DNA of 64,000 nucleotides from Lycocorax pyrrhopterus obiensis (lineage: Eukaryota > Chordata > Aves > Passeriformes > Paradisaeidae), in NCBI GenBank assembly GCA_014706295.1, contig JACSVZ010000022.1:11736830-11800829 (forward strand). The letters are read 5' to 3'. Position numbers and translations under genes: made by a program. Below the pieces are notes generated by a model. It worked only from the letters and a program-made list of their open reading frames with translations. It made no database searches and was not told the DNA's origin. Of this stretch, positions 1 through 12,366 are shown piece by piece. The first letter of the stretch is position 1, and the number at the start of each line of letters is the position of its first letter.

Positions 1-55
1 TCCAGCGGCTCCGAGGCCACTTGCCTCAGCTCCGCCTCGTCCGCATTCTTCACCC
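1..55 (-). CDS. COL20A1: COL20A1 coding exon 8 (VWA domain, cut by window edge)
   Basis: After acceptor GTCGCAG the frame reads GVKNADEAELRQVASEPL, which continues directly from IFAIG of the previous exon, as in FACIT collagen VWA domains. The exon is truncated by the left edge of the window. Confidence 0.88.
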
Positions 56-3000
56 CTGCGACCAGAGAACGAGGCTGAGAAACTCCCCAGACAGGAGCAG
101 AGGGACTCCCCAGAGGCGGGTTTACCATCACCCTGCTCTCCAAGAACAGCCTCCCAGTCGTCCCAGTGACAGAGTGGTGTCTTAGTGGCCCTGGGCTTTC
201 CTGCAGCAACCACCTCAGCCCAGCCTGGGAAGAGCTTTCAGCTCAGAAGGCCTTTAGCGGCCTGAAGACATTCTGGTGAATCCTCCTTCTGTTCTCCTGC
301 CTCCTCACCACTTGCAGGCTTTGCTATCAGGAAGGGAGGTATTTTTCAACCTGAGAGGCAGTTGGCATAAACGGATGAGGGACTGAATGAACAAACAACC
401 ATTTTATATTTATGAGGTGCCAGCACTCCCCACAGAGAGCCTGTTGTTCATCAGAACATCACATTGCATTCCAACAGAGTCAGGGATGAGCAAAAAGCAG
501 CCCATTTGTATAACAGAACTTCTCCATCACAGAGCATCCTCCATCCCCATCCTTCAGCTCCCCATCCTCATTAACTCTCTGCAGACCAAGCTCCACAGTA
601 CAACTCATTTTGCTTCCCAGAGCTAGGTTCAGGGTTCCCTAACACTGTCCAAGGAGGCTCAGCAGCTCTCCTCGCTCCATAAAAGCCACTTACCTGCATA
701 ACCCTATGCAATAAATGCTCACTTGCGTGTTCCCAACATAGATCAGCACTTAAACTTTTGGAGACTGCAATTTTAGGAGAGTTTTTATGTAACTTTATTG
801 CTCTTGTATCAGTCTCTAGCAGACCTTGTGTGGTCATCAAGGCCAGAGCTGCTCAAGGCCATTTTGGGTCTCGGTGTTGCTGCTGGACAGTGAAGAGCAT
901 ATAATGTTGTTATTTAGAGAAATGGGCAGTTGTGAGAGGCAGTAATAATACATCCATCCTCCTGCCATCCCCAATACAACATTCTCTTGCCTAATTCCAC
1001 AGCTGAGAATATTGTTCTCAAGGCACACATCCCTGAGGCTCTCAAAGGTCTTTAAATGGGAGGTGTGAAATCTCTCATGTGAATGCTTTTTCTAAAAAAA
1101 ACAAAACAAAACTTTGAAAACATTGCCTGTGCTGAATAAATGAGTTAATTTTCATCTTAGCCTCAATGTAATGAGGCCTCATCCACTACCTCAGCTTTAC
1201 AGACTCAGGATCCTTCTGTCAAAGTTGAGGGAACATAACCTTCAATTTGAAGATGACCAAAAATAGGTTGGCTTTGTCCTACAGCTTATTAATGGCTGTG
1301 ACCTTACCGATGGCAAATATCTCTATGCCCAGGTTTTTCAAGGTCTGAGCAGCCAGGTTGGCATCATCCTGGGATTTCCCATCAGTCAGGAGGATCACCA
1401 ACTTCTCAGCCTCCAGCCGGGCACCAGCATCTGGTTTCAGATTCTGCTCCAGGACGTGGGTCAGTGCTAGACCTGGGGAAGAGCAGAGATGGAGGTTGTG
1501 CCACAGCTTTCCAAACAACCCCAGTGCCTTTACTCTTTTTTCTGCTCCCCAGCGGCCACAGCCCCACAGAACACGTTGTCCCATGGGAACGCTTCCCCCA
1601 CTGTGGCTGCACGGGCTGTTTAGAGCCCTGTGAGGTGGAGTTACCTGTAAAGGTGTTGCCACCCTTGTACCGCAAATTCCTCACGGCCTCCAGCACCTGT
1701 TCCCTCGTGGAGTAAGCGCTCAGATCCCACTCCGTGCGGGGGTCACTGCTGTACTGGGACAGCCCTGGGAAAAACAGGAGCTGTGGGCATCCAGCCAGCC
1801 CAGGTGAGCTGCAGGAGACCCACTCGGGGAGCCGGTGTCAGGATTGCCAGGGAGCATGACACAAAATAATGAAAGGGACTGGGGGTGAGCAGACAGGGCT
1901 TCTAACTCCACTTCTCTGTGTAGTTCAGAGAAAATAGCACAAAGTTGAGTCAGGGGAGGTTTAGGTTGGATATTAGGAAAAGGTTCTTCCCTCAGAGGGT
2001 GGTTGGGCACTGAACAGGCTCCCCAGGGCAGTGGTCACAGTCCCAGGCCTCACAGAGCTCCAGGAGCATTTGGACAATGCTCTCAGGCCCAGGGTGGGAT
2101 TCTCAGGGTGTTCTGTGCAGGGCCAGGACCTGGACCCGATGATCCTTGTGAGGCCCTTCCAACTCGGGATATTCCATGATTCTGTGATTCGACGGTCCTG
2201 CCATGCAGGCAGCAAAGCGATGCCTCAGACCCCACGGGGTACAGGGGTACACACCCCTGTCATGATGATCAGAGGTGTTTGATAAGGTGTCAAAGTTAAT
2301 CAGGGTCAAACGAGTTTCAAGGGCTGAGAGGGATTTACATCATCCTATTTCATGTACAGCCCGGCTGTCAGCAGCACTCAGAGCTGGAAGCAGCCCCATT
2401 CCAAGCTGAACTCACAGCAGCCCCAGTGTGGCATTCCCACTGCACCCAGTGCATTGGTGACCGAGCACCTCGTCAGAGATGGCAGCAAATCCCAAAAGTA
2501 TCTCAGCATCACCACCCGGCCTGGGGCTGCCCAAAGACAGCGCTTCTGTACACTGTGCAGATATTTTTCACAGCCACTAGAGGCCACAGCTTGCTACCAG
2601 ATGGGAAAAGCTTCCAAGAGCAGCTCTAGGACCGCATCCTAAAGGAATAACAGCTCCCAAGAGGAGCACATAACCACAGGGACAAGAGACCAAGCCCCCT
2701 TCAAACATCAACAGCCCAAGGTCAGGAAACAGGAGCATGTCCTACCTACTCTTATCTTGTCCTCTGCAACACTGAATGGGGAAATCAGATTGCTCAGGAA
2801 CTCCTTAATGAGCTTGAAATTGTTGCGTCCGATGCTCCAGGACCCATCCACAAGCAGGACGATATCAGTCATTGCAGGTGTGTCACACTGAAACTGGGAG
2901 CCTGGAGGGGAAACGTTTGATACTGAGAGAAGCAATTGTAAGGAGGAAAACCCGCTTTAACATAAACCAGTTTTAACATAAAAAGCAAATCTGCTGTGCA

Positions 3001-6000
3001 GGGCCTTGTCTGGATGGTGGAATAGACCATCTGCCAGTCTGGCACATCCCAGCGTCTTGTGAAAACCACGGAGCCAAGCATAACCCATCTCAGTACCAAG
3101 AAATGGAGTGGTGTGCAGCTGCACCTCTGCAAAGAAGGGGTTAATGCTCTCAGGAAGCGTGTGCTAACCCAAGCACTGCCCTCTGCAAGCTGTCAGCTCC
3201 ATTCCGTCTCAGCCCCAGCCCAGTGCTTCCTTTTATCTAGCCTAAGTCTCCAAGAACTGCAGGTGATTGCTTAATTCCATTCCATCACGAGATCCCCTGT
3301 GGGCTACAATTATTTCATGGCTTTATATTAAATCCAATCTCCCCGTAAAAACCTGCTGGCACCATGAATACTCCAGCCCTGCCTTCCTCCCCACCCCAGG
3401 CCTTCAGCTTAGCAGAGGATAAGATAAGGCATGTTGCTAATTGAATGCATCTTCCTTGAGTATTTCTCAGATTTTGCATCTTTGGTGGAGGGGAAACAGA
3501 TTATCCCATTAAGATTTATGAGGCTCCAAAGAGGTTTGTCTCTTATCACAGACAGATTCTCTGGCCCATCCCATTCCCACCATTTCAGCAGAGCTGGGAG
3601 CCATCCCGGTCTCAACTGAATCTGAAGGATCCTCATGGATCAGTTATCTGTGAAACACGAAGAACAAGCCCAGAAGGAGGAGCAGGCTGGGTAACAAACT
3701 TCCCTGGTGTTTGGAGAGGAAACACCTTGGAAAGGTCCATGGCTGGGGGTGCTCTGCTGAAGAACACAAATGCTCACACGAATCTGCCAGAAGCAGGGGG
3801 AGATGACAACATTGAAGAGAGAATAGTGCCAAATCAATTAAAATCAATAAATTAAATCATCTGGAAGGAATTTTTGGCCTAACTCCAGCTTTCCTTAGAA
3901 TTCATGTTGTTCTACAGAACTCCAAATTTCTCCAGTGAGCTCTGACAGCTCCCAAAGCATGACCTAGTGATTGGAAGCACAACCAGCAGCACTGTACTCT
4001 GGGGGGGGCAGCGGGTGGGATGGAAAGCTTGAATTCAGTGAGTGTTAGGGAAAACAGCAGGGAAGAAGGAGCAAGACATGTTTGAACCCCCTCTCACCTC
4101 GCCTCAGTGAATCCTTTGGGGGTTTTTCTTTTCCTGGAGACTCTCGCTCTGTGTTTTCAGGAGTATGCAGGGATGATTTTGGGGTTATTGATGTTGTTTC
4201 TGTCACGCTGGTCTCCACACTGGGCTGGTTTCTTGTTGTTTCTCCTGAGCTCTTTGGCTGAATCCCCTTCTGCCTTTTCTTTTCAGCTTTGTCCTTTGCT
4301 GTGCTCCAAAGAGAAAAATCCCATTGTCCCTAACTGTGTTATCCCCATGCAACCCCACTCCTCAGCTGATTTAAGCCACACTTGACACAGGTGTAGGGAG
4401 CTCAGAGAGGGTAAAATTCCTACAGATTTATGCAAATAGGTGCATAGACTGACACCACCTTCATTCATACCTCTCTGAGAGGGCTGCACATGTGCTCAGG
4501 AGTTAATGTTAGTAATGGATCACATCAGCAGGTTTGTCCCTCCCATTATCCTTGATGATGAAAAACAATGAATGTTTATAAAATATAAACCAGGGAAAAC
4601 ATCCCATGGCACCTCAGGCCCAGTTGCTCTCCAGAGCTCAGCAATCTGTGACTCGCAAACGCCCTGAGCTAGTGCAAGACTTTCTGGATAATAGCCCTGA
4701 TGGATCTTTCTTCCATCAACAGGTGTAATTCCCTTTTGAGCTCATGGAAACATGAGACTCTGCTGTTACATACAGTCCTCAGCCAGGGAGGTTGAGGAAA
4801 TCCTTCTTGTAGAGCACCTGCAGCCAGCATTGGGAGACAGAACATAGGAGAAAAAGTGCCATTAGCCCCAGTGCTTAGGGAGCAGCTTGTTCTCCAAGGA
4901 TCCACATTCACTTGAGGGTTAAGTTTGCATCTGCTGAATTTGGATACCCGGACGTGCATTTGCAGCTTGGCTGGAATGAGGGGCAAATATTTTTAGGTGG
5001 TTTACTGTGTTCCTGTGGCTAAGAATTGTATGCAAAGGATGAGACTAGGCTAGCAAGTTTCACTGACAGAATATGTCTGGTGAAGGGAGGTTGCAGGGAG
5101 AAAGTGGGAATGGTTTTAGGGACAGCTGTATGCTCCAGCCTTGGCAGCACGGCACAGGCCATGGCTCAAAATCAATCCCATGTGACTCCAGGATGGTGAC
5201 AGCACCCACCTGGCTGCGACAGGGCAGTGTTCAGGGGTGGTGGGGTGGCCTCTGCCACCCCACTGTGCTCAGCTGCCGAGCTCCCCGAGGAGGTGAGATT
5301 CTTTCCTGATGCAGCTCCTGCGTTCCTTCGGTTGTTTCTAGTCTGGGATGCATTTTTGAGTTCCTCTACTGTAGGAAGACCAAAAACAGAGAAATTGCCC
5401 ATCTAGAGAGGGGTGTGAGCCACAGCCCTTCCCTCATCCCCTGGGTCTTCCCCATCTCCCTTTCTAACCTTCCAACCAAAACAGTACCAGGCTCTGTGCC
5501 ACAGAGTCTGCAGGGCGTGTGCCAGAGGATGAGCTCTGCGCAGCCACATCCCCAAGAGCCTCAGGAGCTCTGAGCGGTAAAATTTAGCCCTCTCCACTTA
5601 CTCACAAATTTCCTCTTGGCAAACAGGGTTTCCTGGGAGCCGTTGAGCACGTAGACCTGCAGGGTGTATTCCTTGGTGGGGCTCAGCCCTCCCACCGTGG
5701 CTTTGGGAGTCTTGGTTTTCAGCATGACTTCTTGCTCCGAGTCCCCTGAGGTGGGATGAAGCCACAGTTCAGAGCCTGTTGGAGCTTAAATTTAAGCTGA
5801 CAGTAGCAGAAGCAGCACTGAAATGCAGGGAATGTCTGCCTAGGGACCACAGTCAGCTCCTATTTATTCTTTAAATTTTGAGGAGCTCTGATTTTTACTC
5901 TTTTTCTCAATATAGAGCTGAGAAGATAGAGGTGGGGTTTGTTAAGTCCCTGATACATGCCCAAATTAGAAAATTACTTCCCGCCCAGTATTAGTGCAAC

Positions 6001-9000
6001 TGTCACCAGCTTCCCAAGGAGCTGTTGAGTGAAAAGATGGTGTTCAGAGTGTAAAGACTGGCAACTGCTGAATGAAAACACCCAACAGATTGAGGTCATA
6101 CGTGACAAAACGAGGAAGTGACTCGGTGTCTCTGGAGGTCACAACTGGCACTAGGGACTCATCTTACTTATCCCAGCTGTGCTGTCTCTGCCCCGTCTCT
6201 CTGCAAGGGCAGCTGCTGCCTGCAGGACACAGCTCATTTCTGGGGCTGCCACTGCCTCCAGACTCCTCCACAGCCATGTCCCAAGCTGCCGGACCCTGTC
6301 CTGGGATGCCTTGACCGGCCAAGAGCTGGACATTTCTCCGTGGGCAGGGCAGGGCAGTGAGCAGATGGAGCGAGGCAGCGATTGCTCCAGAGAGAGGCAC
6401 AGCAACTCCCTAAACCCCTCTGACCAGGAAAGGTCTGCAAGCTTGAAATTATGGAGATGGATCTGTTCCTGACCCAGCTATCCCTGTGCTCCTGCCGAAG
6501 GCTGGAAACTCCCCAGCCTAAGAGGGAAAGCCTCAGGCATGTGCTGGGAGTGCCGGTGGGGATTCCCTGCATTCCCGGGATGCTCATCAGTCTCTGCTGA
6601 GCTGAGGCTCAGGGGAGGAGCAGGGCAGGGAAGGAATGAGAAACCTCCTGCTCCAGCTTGGGAAACAGGTGGGGGCTGAGCTAAAAGCGGGTGGATGATC
6701 ACAGGAGCTGCCGCCCGCACTCCTGCCCGGCAGCTCCCTTTTCCAGCTCACTGGGAAAGCGGCAGCGACTGGAAACCGAATGCCAGCCACGACTAAGGAT
6801 GCCTGCAGCCCCTCCTCCCCGCTGAGGGACATCGTGTCCTTCCAACACCACCAGGTTCAACGTCTGAAGTCAGGGAGTAGGGGTAGGGAGCAAGAGGGAT
6901 GAGCCTCCCCACACAAATAGGGTCAAAGGCTTCCCATTCCATGTCCCTGCAGGTGGTGGGAGAGCTGGGAGCTCCTACAGAGGAGCCAGGCAAGGAACCT
7001 TCTTCATTTTTGTCTCACTGAGTCCCAAAGAACAGCATTTCTGGCTAAACCTTTCCCCTGGGATGAACAGAGCTGAATTTCATCTCTTTCCTGTGAATGA
7101 GTGATAAAGGGACTGTGCCTGCACTGGGTGGCACTACAGACTGCTCCCATGGTGGCCTGAAAGGCTCCTTGTCCACACTGCACGCACAGCCCAGTGAAAT
7201 CAGCACCTGGAACCAGAACAGGCCGTGGATAATTTCCTCTGCCTTGTCTCTGTTCCCTCAAGGTCTGAATAATGCTCGTACTTAGGTCCTGTTGGCCACC
7301 AGGCGAAAGGTGGAACTCAGTCCCTCTCTCACACATGAATCTCTGCTGGGTCTGATGCTCAGGGTGTCAGCACATACCTGCCATGGGCTTTACCCGGACT
7401 TTGTAGCCACTGATGTTCCCTTCAGTCTCTTTCCACTTCATCTGGAGCCTGTCTTCTGAGAGGACAGTGAGTTTCAGCCGGCCTGACCCTGCGGAGGAGG
7501 AGACATATCCATGCTGGTACGGTGCAATTCCTCCCACAAAACCTACACGTGCTGTCTCCTCTAAGGACATGGGAGCAGCTGCAGTACAAAGGGAACCTTC
7601 ACCATCCCAGGCAAGTCCTCAGCATCCCCTGGGGCTGCATGGCAGCTCCTGCAGTGCCCTTGCACCTCTGCAGGCCTGGAGCCTCCCGTGCAAAGAGCAT
7701 TTTCTCAGGTGCTCATTTTATACCCCTGCAGACAGGTAAAGCAGCCTCCCACAGAGGCAGGGGCTTTCTCTGCACCCTTCATGTCTTGAAGGGCTCTCCC
7801 AGGAGCTTTCATACTGAATGTTTTTGTACAGCAAGAGCATTCAGTGCAAACATGTGAAATGGGAGGGCAGCAAACAGATAAATGGGCTCAGCAAGGTTCT
7901 TCAATAGGCTTGGGCTGCTGAGAAATACAGAAATTCCCCAGGTGATGGATCCCACACTTCTGCAGAAAGATCATTTCAGAGGCAGCTCCAAGGACCAGCT
8001 GGGTTTAGAAAGAAGAGAAAGGAAAAAAAAAAAAAAAGAAAGAAAACCTGATAAAGTGTAAATAACAGCTCCTGGCAGGACCATAACTCATGGGCACCAG
8101 CTTGTATCAGTTTGCTGCAGGGAGCTGCAAACTAAATGACAAATCCTGAGGAAAAAAATAGTATCAGACAAGGAGGTAAAGAGAAGAAAGAGCACACTCC
8201 CTTATCATCTCCAGATTTCACAGCTATCTGTTAACCCCAGCTAGATGTCTGAGCTCATGTGTCACTCCTTGAATCAATGATTCCTGTCGTACAAATGTCA
8301 CCATATGAAACTTTTTCACCCGGCTGGATGCGGGATGGCAACTCAGCAGATTTCTCTCCCTTCCTTCTGACACTGTGCCCAGAGCTGCCTTTCCAGCAGG
8401 ATGCCCTAATTTGCAGTGAGTGAGCACACTATAAACATCTGCACCCAAGTGCTCCCCCTCACTTGCAGCTGTTACCAATCTCTTTCCCTTTACAATTACT
8501 CACAAAAATAAAAGCTTAGGCTGACCTGGAGTTTCTGGTCAGTGCTGCCAAACTGTCACCCAGGGCTCCTCAAGTCCCTACTCTGGTCTTGCATGATGCC
8601 CAGACACCTCCTGACATCCCTGCCATGATGTCACCACCCAGGAAAGCAGTGAGAGCTGGCAGTGAGGTCTTGCTTGTCTCAGCCCAACATCTGTGCCTTA
8701 ACCTTCCCTTGCAGAGACTTCCTGCAGGCTGCCCAACAAGCAGATAACTATTTTGGGGAAACAAAGCTCAGATTCACATCTCACCCCAGGCAAATCTGAA
8801 GAGGAAGAAAGAAAACCGGGGGAAGAGGGGTGAAGGGCAAAAAGCAAATCCCAAAATCATGCCTAAGAGAAATGGTAAAAGATCATGAAACAATGGGGGT
8901 AATTCATAGTTAGATTAAACATGGAGTTGTCTTCTTTTGGCCAAGTGCGGTCCAGTTCCTTGGACATCCCTCTAGGAGCCCAGAAGCTAAAAAGACAAGA

Positions 9001-9910
9001 ATGTCCCCAGACAGACCAGAAAGGACATCATCCTCTAAAGCACTATTATGTGCTGGATGTAAATGATCCCCAGTGCCATGAAAGCTCCACTGTTTCCTTG
9101 CCCTGCGTTAGATGTGCACTATTGGATGCTGTAACCTTGCTCTCCAGCTGACAGGGAGTTAAGCCCAGGCTTAAGTGCAGAAGTGTGGAAGATACAGAGC
9201 AGGGAGACACATCTGTCCCAGCCCTGCAGTGCCACCACCTCTCCAGAAACCTTTGTGCTCTTCCACAGAGCGTTCAAGCATAACATTAAGGTGGTTCTTC
9301 CACACCAGAAGGGCTGTGCTGAGGTGCTGTAGGTATTTTCTGGTCACTCTGGGGAGCAGGATGATACAGGAGGAATCACCTCCTGCTTTCTCACCCAGAT
9401 CTTCCACCACATCTCATCATATACACCCAAAACAGCAGGAAGGTGCAGTGACTAAAGAAATAACACCCTTTTTCTTCCTATTTCTCAGGCTCCCACAGAC
9501 CACATAACCCCCTCATTGCCTGCACGGGCTGAAATCCATCCCTGGTGCAAGGGAGTGGCTGAACTGCTGCCAGAGATGAGGACAGGCCTGGCGGGGTGGG
9601 GAGGGATAGAGAGCCTCTCCCCAGATGGGCCCCCTGATCCCTCATCGCTCTTCATGCATGGGAAAGGCTGTTTGGAGCTTCCCCAACAGACACCAGAGCT
9701 CAGCAGCCCCATGAAATCCAGCCTGCCTTTGGGAATGCCCCTCACAGTGGTGCCACTGCCAACGGGAAGCGCTGGGCTATCCCAGGGGACAGACAAACCA
9801 CAGGGAACAGCCCCACAAGGGCAGGCAGGCTCCTTACCTTGGCCCACTCGTCCCCAGACATTGCTCATCACAGGCAGGCAGGCAAGGAAGAACCAAGAAT
9901 GAATCAGCAT
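1..9910 (-). CDS. COL20A1: Collagen alpha-1(XX) chain, 5' part of gene (partial)
   Basis: COL20A1 is a secreted fibril-associated (FACIT) collagen of the extracellular matrix. Eight coding exons can be joined in frame with GT-AG borders: 9838-9910, 7378-7488, 5602-5745, 5210-5368, 2746-2901, 1645-1764, 1308-1472 and 1-55, about 327 codons in all. The order is signal peptide (residues 1-24), one fibronectin type III domain (about 25-109), a Ser/Ala/Thr/Pro-rich linker (about 110-162), then a VWA domain. The VWA has an intact metal site: DGSWS at 181-185, the GGNT threonine at 252 and the TDG aspartate at 285. One FN3 before the VWA fits COL20A1 (and COL14A1); adjacency to ARFGAP1 favours COL20A1. 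The rest of the VWA, later FN3 repeats, TSPN and collagen regions lie beyond the left edge. Most introns are phase 1, as is usual for shuffled extracellular modules. Confidence 0.92.
1308..1472 (-). CDS. COL20A1: COL20A1 coding exon 7 (VWA domain)
   Basis: It encodes LALTHVLEQNLKPDAGAR, then KLVILLTDGKSQDD, holding the third MIDAS aspartate, and ends in IEIFAIG. It is 165 nt, phase 1 at both ends; donor ATCG|GTAAGG. Confidence 0.93.
1645..1764 (-). CDS. COL20A1: COL20A1 coding exon 6 (VWA domain)
   Basis: It encodes LSQYSSDPRTEWDLSAY followed by a helix and YKGGNTFTG, carrying the conserved MIDAS threonine of FACIT VWA domains. It is 120 nt, phase 1 at both ends; donor ACAG|GTAACT. Confidence 0.93.
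1951..2190 (+). mobile_element. CR1 LINE 3' fragment (in COL20A1 intron)
   Basis: The stretch starts with GGTTTAGGTTGGATATTAGG and continues through the CR1 3' consensus to GATGATCCTTGTGAGGCCC and a degenerate ATTCTGTG tail, the usual avian CR1 3' terminus. Orientation is plus, antisense to COL20A1. Only the 3' end remains, as is typical of 5'-truncated copies. Confidence 0.85.
2746..2901 (-). CDS. COL20A1: COL20A1 coding exon 5 (VWA domain, MIDAS)
   Basis: It encodes the start of the VWA domain: TDIVLLVDGSWSIGRNNF, with the DxSxS metal-coordinating motif, followed by the first helix (KLIKEFLSNLISPFSV) and the start of the next strand. It is 156 nt, phase 1 at both ends; donor AGTAG|GTAGGA. 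Confidence 0.93.
5210..5368 (-). CDS. COL20A1: COL20A1 coding exon 4 (linker before VWA)
   Basis: This exon starts EELKNASQTRNNRRN and then becomes low-complexity (Ser, Ala, Gly, Thr, Pro), an expected flexible linker between FN3-1 and VWA. It is 159 nt, phase 1 to phase 1, with donor CCAG|GTGGGT. The 3' boundary rests on phase and splice-site fit, because linkers align poorly between species. Confidence 0.75.
5602..5745 (-). CDS. COL20A1: COL20A1 coding exon 3 (FN3 domain, second half)
   Basis: It encodes the second half of the FN3 fold, with the motif GLSPTKEYTLQVYVLNG (the tyrosine-corner region). Two donors overlap in GTGAGTAAGT. The downstream GTAAGT is chosen because it makes the junction codon ATA and keeps the frame into the next exon. 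The upstream GTGAGT would put TAG at the start of the next exon. Confidence 0.88.
7378..7488 (-). CDS. COL20A1: COL20A1 coding exon 2 (FN3 domain, first half)
   Basis: This exon encodes SGRLKLTVLSEDRLQMKW and GYKVRVKPMAG, the first strands of a fibronectin type III domain, including its core tryptophan. It is 111 nt, phase 1 at both ends, with acceptor CCGCAG and donor GCAG|GTATGT. Confidence 0.9.
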
Positions 9911-9922
9911 TGTGACCAGGAC
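9838..9922 (-). CDS. COL20A1: COL20A1 first coding exon (signal peptide)
   Basis: Twelve bases of 5' UTR are followed by ATG (9910-9908) and a hydrophobic leader beginning MLIHSWFFLACLPVMS, a typical signal peptide. The donor is AAG|GTAAGG. A pyrimidine-rich stretch ending in TTTTAG lies just before base 9922, so this exon appears to be spliced to a non-coding exon further right, which I could not locate. If the TTTTAG is not used, the 5' UTR would simply extend upstream. Confidence 0.85.
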
Positions 9923-12000
9923 CTAAAAGAGGGCAAATGTCAGGAGGGAGAAGTAAAAGGTGCATTTCGTCACGTCAAAATCCAGTTTTTTGCAGCTCTC
10001 AGTTAAGGCATCACAAGCTGGGATCTGCAGCTCAAGGCATCATTGATGGCACTGAAAGGGTGGGTGGAGGAGAACACACAGATTTTCCTGTAATTCCTAC
10101 ATATTATTTTATCTTTTTGGTTCTCCAATACAGCTGTTCAGTGCCTTGGACTAAACTGTGTTTATAAACCTGGTGGGGAACACTCCTCTCAGCCTGCTTG
10201 GGCCTGGGGCTGGGCACTGCTCTCTAGGCAGGACAATCTCAGCACTGGAACTCAAAGTGATGGGTTCTGCTCTGATCGTGGAAATCAGCAAATGACTGGA
10301 CAGACAGATTCCAGAGTAACTTCTGGTTTAAATTGTACAGAAGTAATTATTTCTGATTATCATGACCAAGATCATTACAGGTGTACACACAGCAGATTTC
10401 TCATGTCCCTGCCATGCACACACCGATGTTAAGCGGAAAAGCATCGAGAGGAACAGCCAGGCTCCTCAAACCACAGATTTAATGACCTCAGTTGCTGTGA
10501 TACAGCAATTTTGCAGCAGGAGGGATCCACAGAGCCAGTGGAGTTTGTATGTGAACAGTTTAAAACGAAGGGGTTTATTTCTTATTTCATTCCCAAGAAG
10601 TTGCGTTCAGGACTTGCTGGAACAGTTTTGCTTTAACTTGTTCACCTGAACAGACTGAAAGCAGAGGCAGTTACAGAGTTAGCCATGGCAGAGGATCAAT
10701 TTGACTCAGAAATAACCACAGCAGCATGGCCAAAGCTGACTGACCAAGGACAGCCAGCCTCAGCCCACAGACCTCAAGCACCTGCAGCTGGCTTTGCCGG
10801 CCTGGATTTCAGTGCTATTCAGTTTGGGTCAGGAATTTCAGGCCAGCAGAAAACCACCCTGATGGAAACAGTGCCATCCCCTCATGTGGGTCTCAACAAA
10901 CCGGGTTTTAAGCACACATTGTTGGCCTTTTGTCATCTCCGTGCTCCACATTTCAGCCTCACTGCTTCTGGCAGAACCAGCCCCTGCTTCCTGCAGTGAC
11001 ATTTCACTTCTATTCACTTTGATGGACAGGTATGCAGAGGCTCCTGGCAAATGCCTGTTTCCCTTCAAACACAGCAGCTTTGTAGCAATTTCAAGGAAAA
11101 ATAAATATGCACGAACAACCCAGGCACGATCTGTTTAAATCAGATCTAAGTTGCTGGAAGTATGAATGGAAAAACGTGCAAGTTGTAACAGGGAGTTGTT
11201 AACCACCCTTCTCTGTGATTTTTTTTTTTGATTGAAGATGAACGGAACAACTGCAGTGTAACTGAAGCCTTTAGCCATGGGAAACACTTGCTTTATTTTT
11301 CCAGCTAATAAAATGAGGTCATTGTTTATAAAAAACAGCAAACATTTTACAGGTGGATTTCAGGACTCTGACTGTCACCTCCAGGGAAGCAGAGCCTGCC
11401 CTGGCTGCAGAGGTGCATGTGCCAAACCGCAGCAAAAAGTCGGCATTTTTCTATTTCCTTGAACTAAGAAACAGAGTGGCAGAGAGCACGGAGAAGGTTC
11501 TGGCTTCTTTGAAAACACCTCTTACAGAATTTTCCATTCTCTTGATTTGCTTTAACTGGCCGTAAGGATTATTCTCTTTCAGAAGTGGAAAAGAATTAAT
11601 TTAGTGTTCTGGAAAATGTGAAAGGAAGAATTCTGGAAGAACTGATCTGTTCAGGTGAGAAGAAAAGCAACAGATTGTGTCAAATAGGCCACGATGGTAC
11701 CTGAGTGTGGGAAGGCAGGCAGGAGGGATCTTCTGAGACTCACAAACAACAGCAACAGGTTAGATAGCAGTGCAGGGCAGGAAGGCTTGGACATCAGGGA
11801 AACCTCCAATAGCAGAATGTTCTGATTGTAAAATTCTTGTCTAATACCTCACACAGGAGCTTTGTAAAGCTTACTATAAAGATTACAGAAAGAGAAAAAT
11901 AAAGGGATTTTTCAGCAATAGAAAGTTCTGGGGTTTCCCCTTTCAATGTCCATTTATTTTCCTCTGGTTTAGCTTCAGCTGAACACTTGAAAACAAGTTA

Positions 12001-12366
12001 AATCCATTCCGTACGCCGGGAAAAATCCAGTCCGGGTTTTCCCGGAGTCCATTCCGTACTCTGGGAAAAATCCAGTCCGGGTTTTCTCCAGAGTCCATTC
12101 CGTACACCGGGAAAAATCCAGTCCGGGTTTTCCCCAGAGTCCATTCCATACTCTGGGAAAAATCCAGTCCGGGTTTTCCTCTGAATCCATTCCGTACTCT
12201 GGGAAAAGTCCAGTCCGGGTTTTCCTCTGAATCCATTCCGTACTCCGGGAAAAATCCAGTCCGGGTTTTCCCCTGAATCCATTCCGTACTCCGGGAAAAG
12301 TCCAGTCCGGGTTTTCCCCGAATCCATTCCGTACTCCGGGGAGATCCAGTCCGTGTTTTCCCCCAT
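12001..12366. repeat. Minisatellite, 45-46 bp unit, about 8 copies
   Basis: Successive units begin GGGAAAAATCCAGTCCGGG and end ATCCATTCCGTACTCC. About eight units follow one another with few substitutions and one-base length differences (45 or 46 bp); the last is partial and diverged near 12350. All three minus-strand frames stay open through the array and give the same peptide repeat in different registers, because 46 is not a multiple of three. With no flanking splice structure or homology, it is read as non-coding tandem repeat DNA. Confidence 0.93.
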
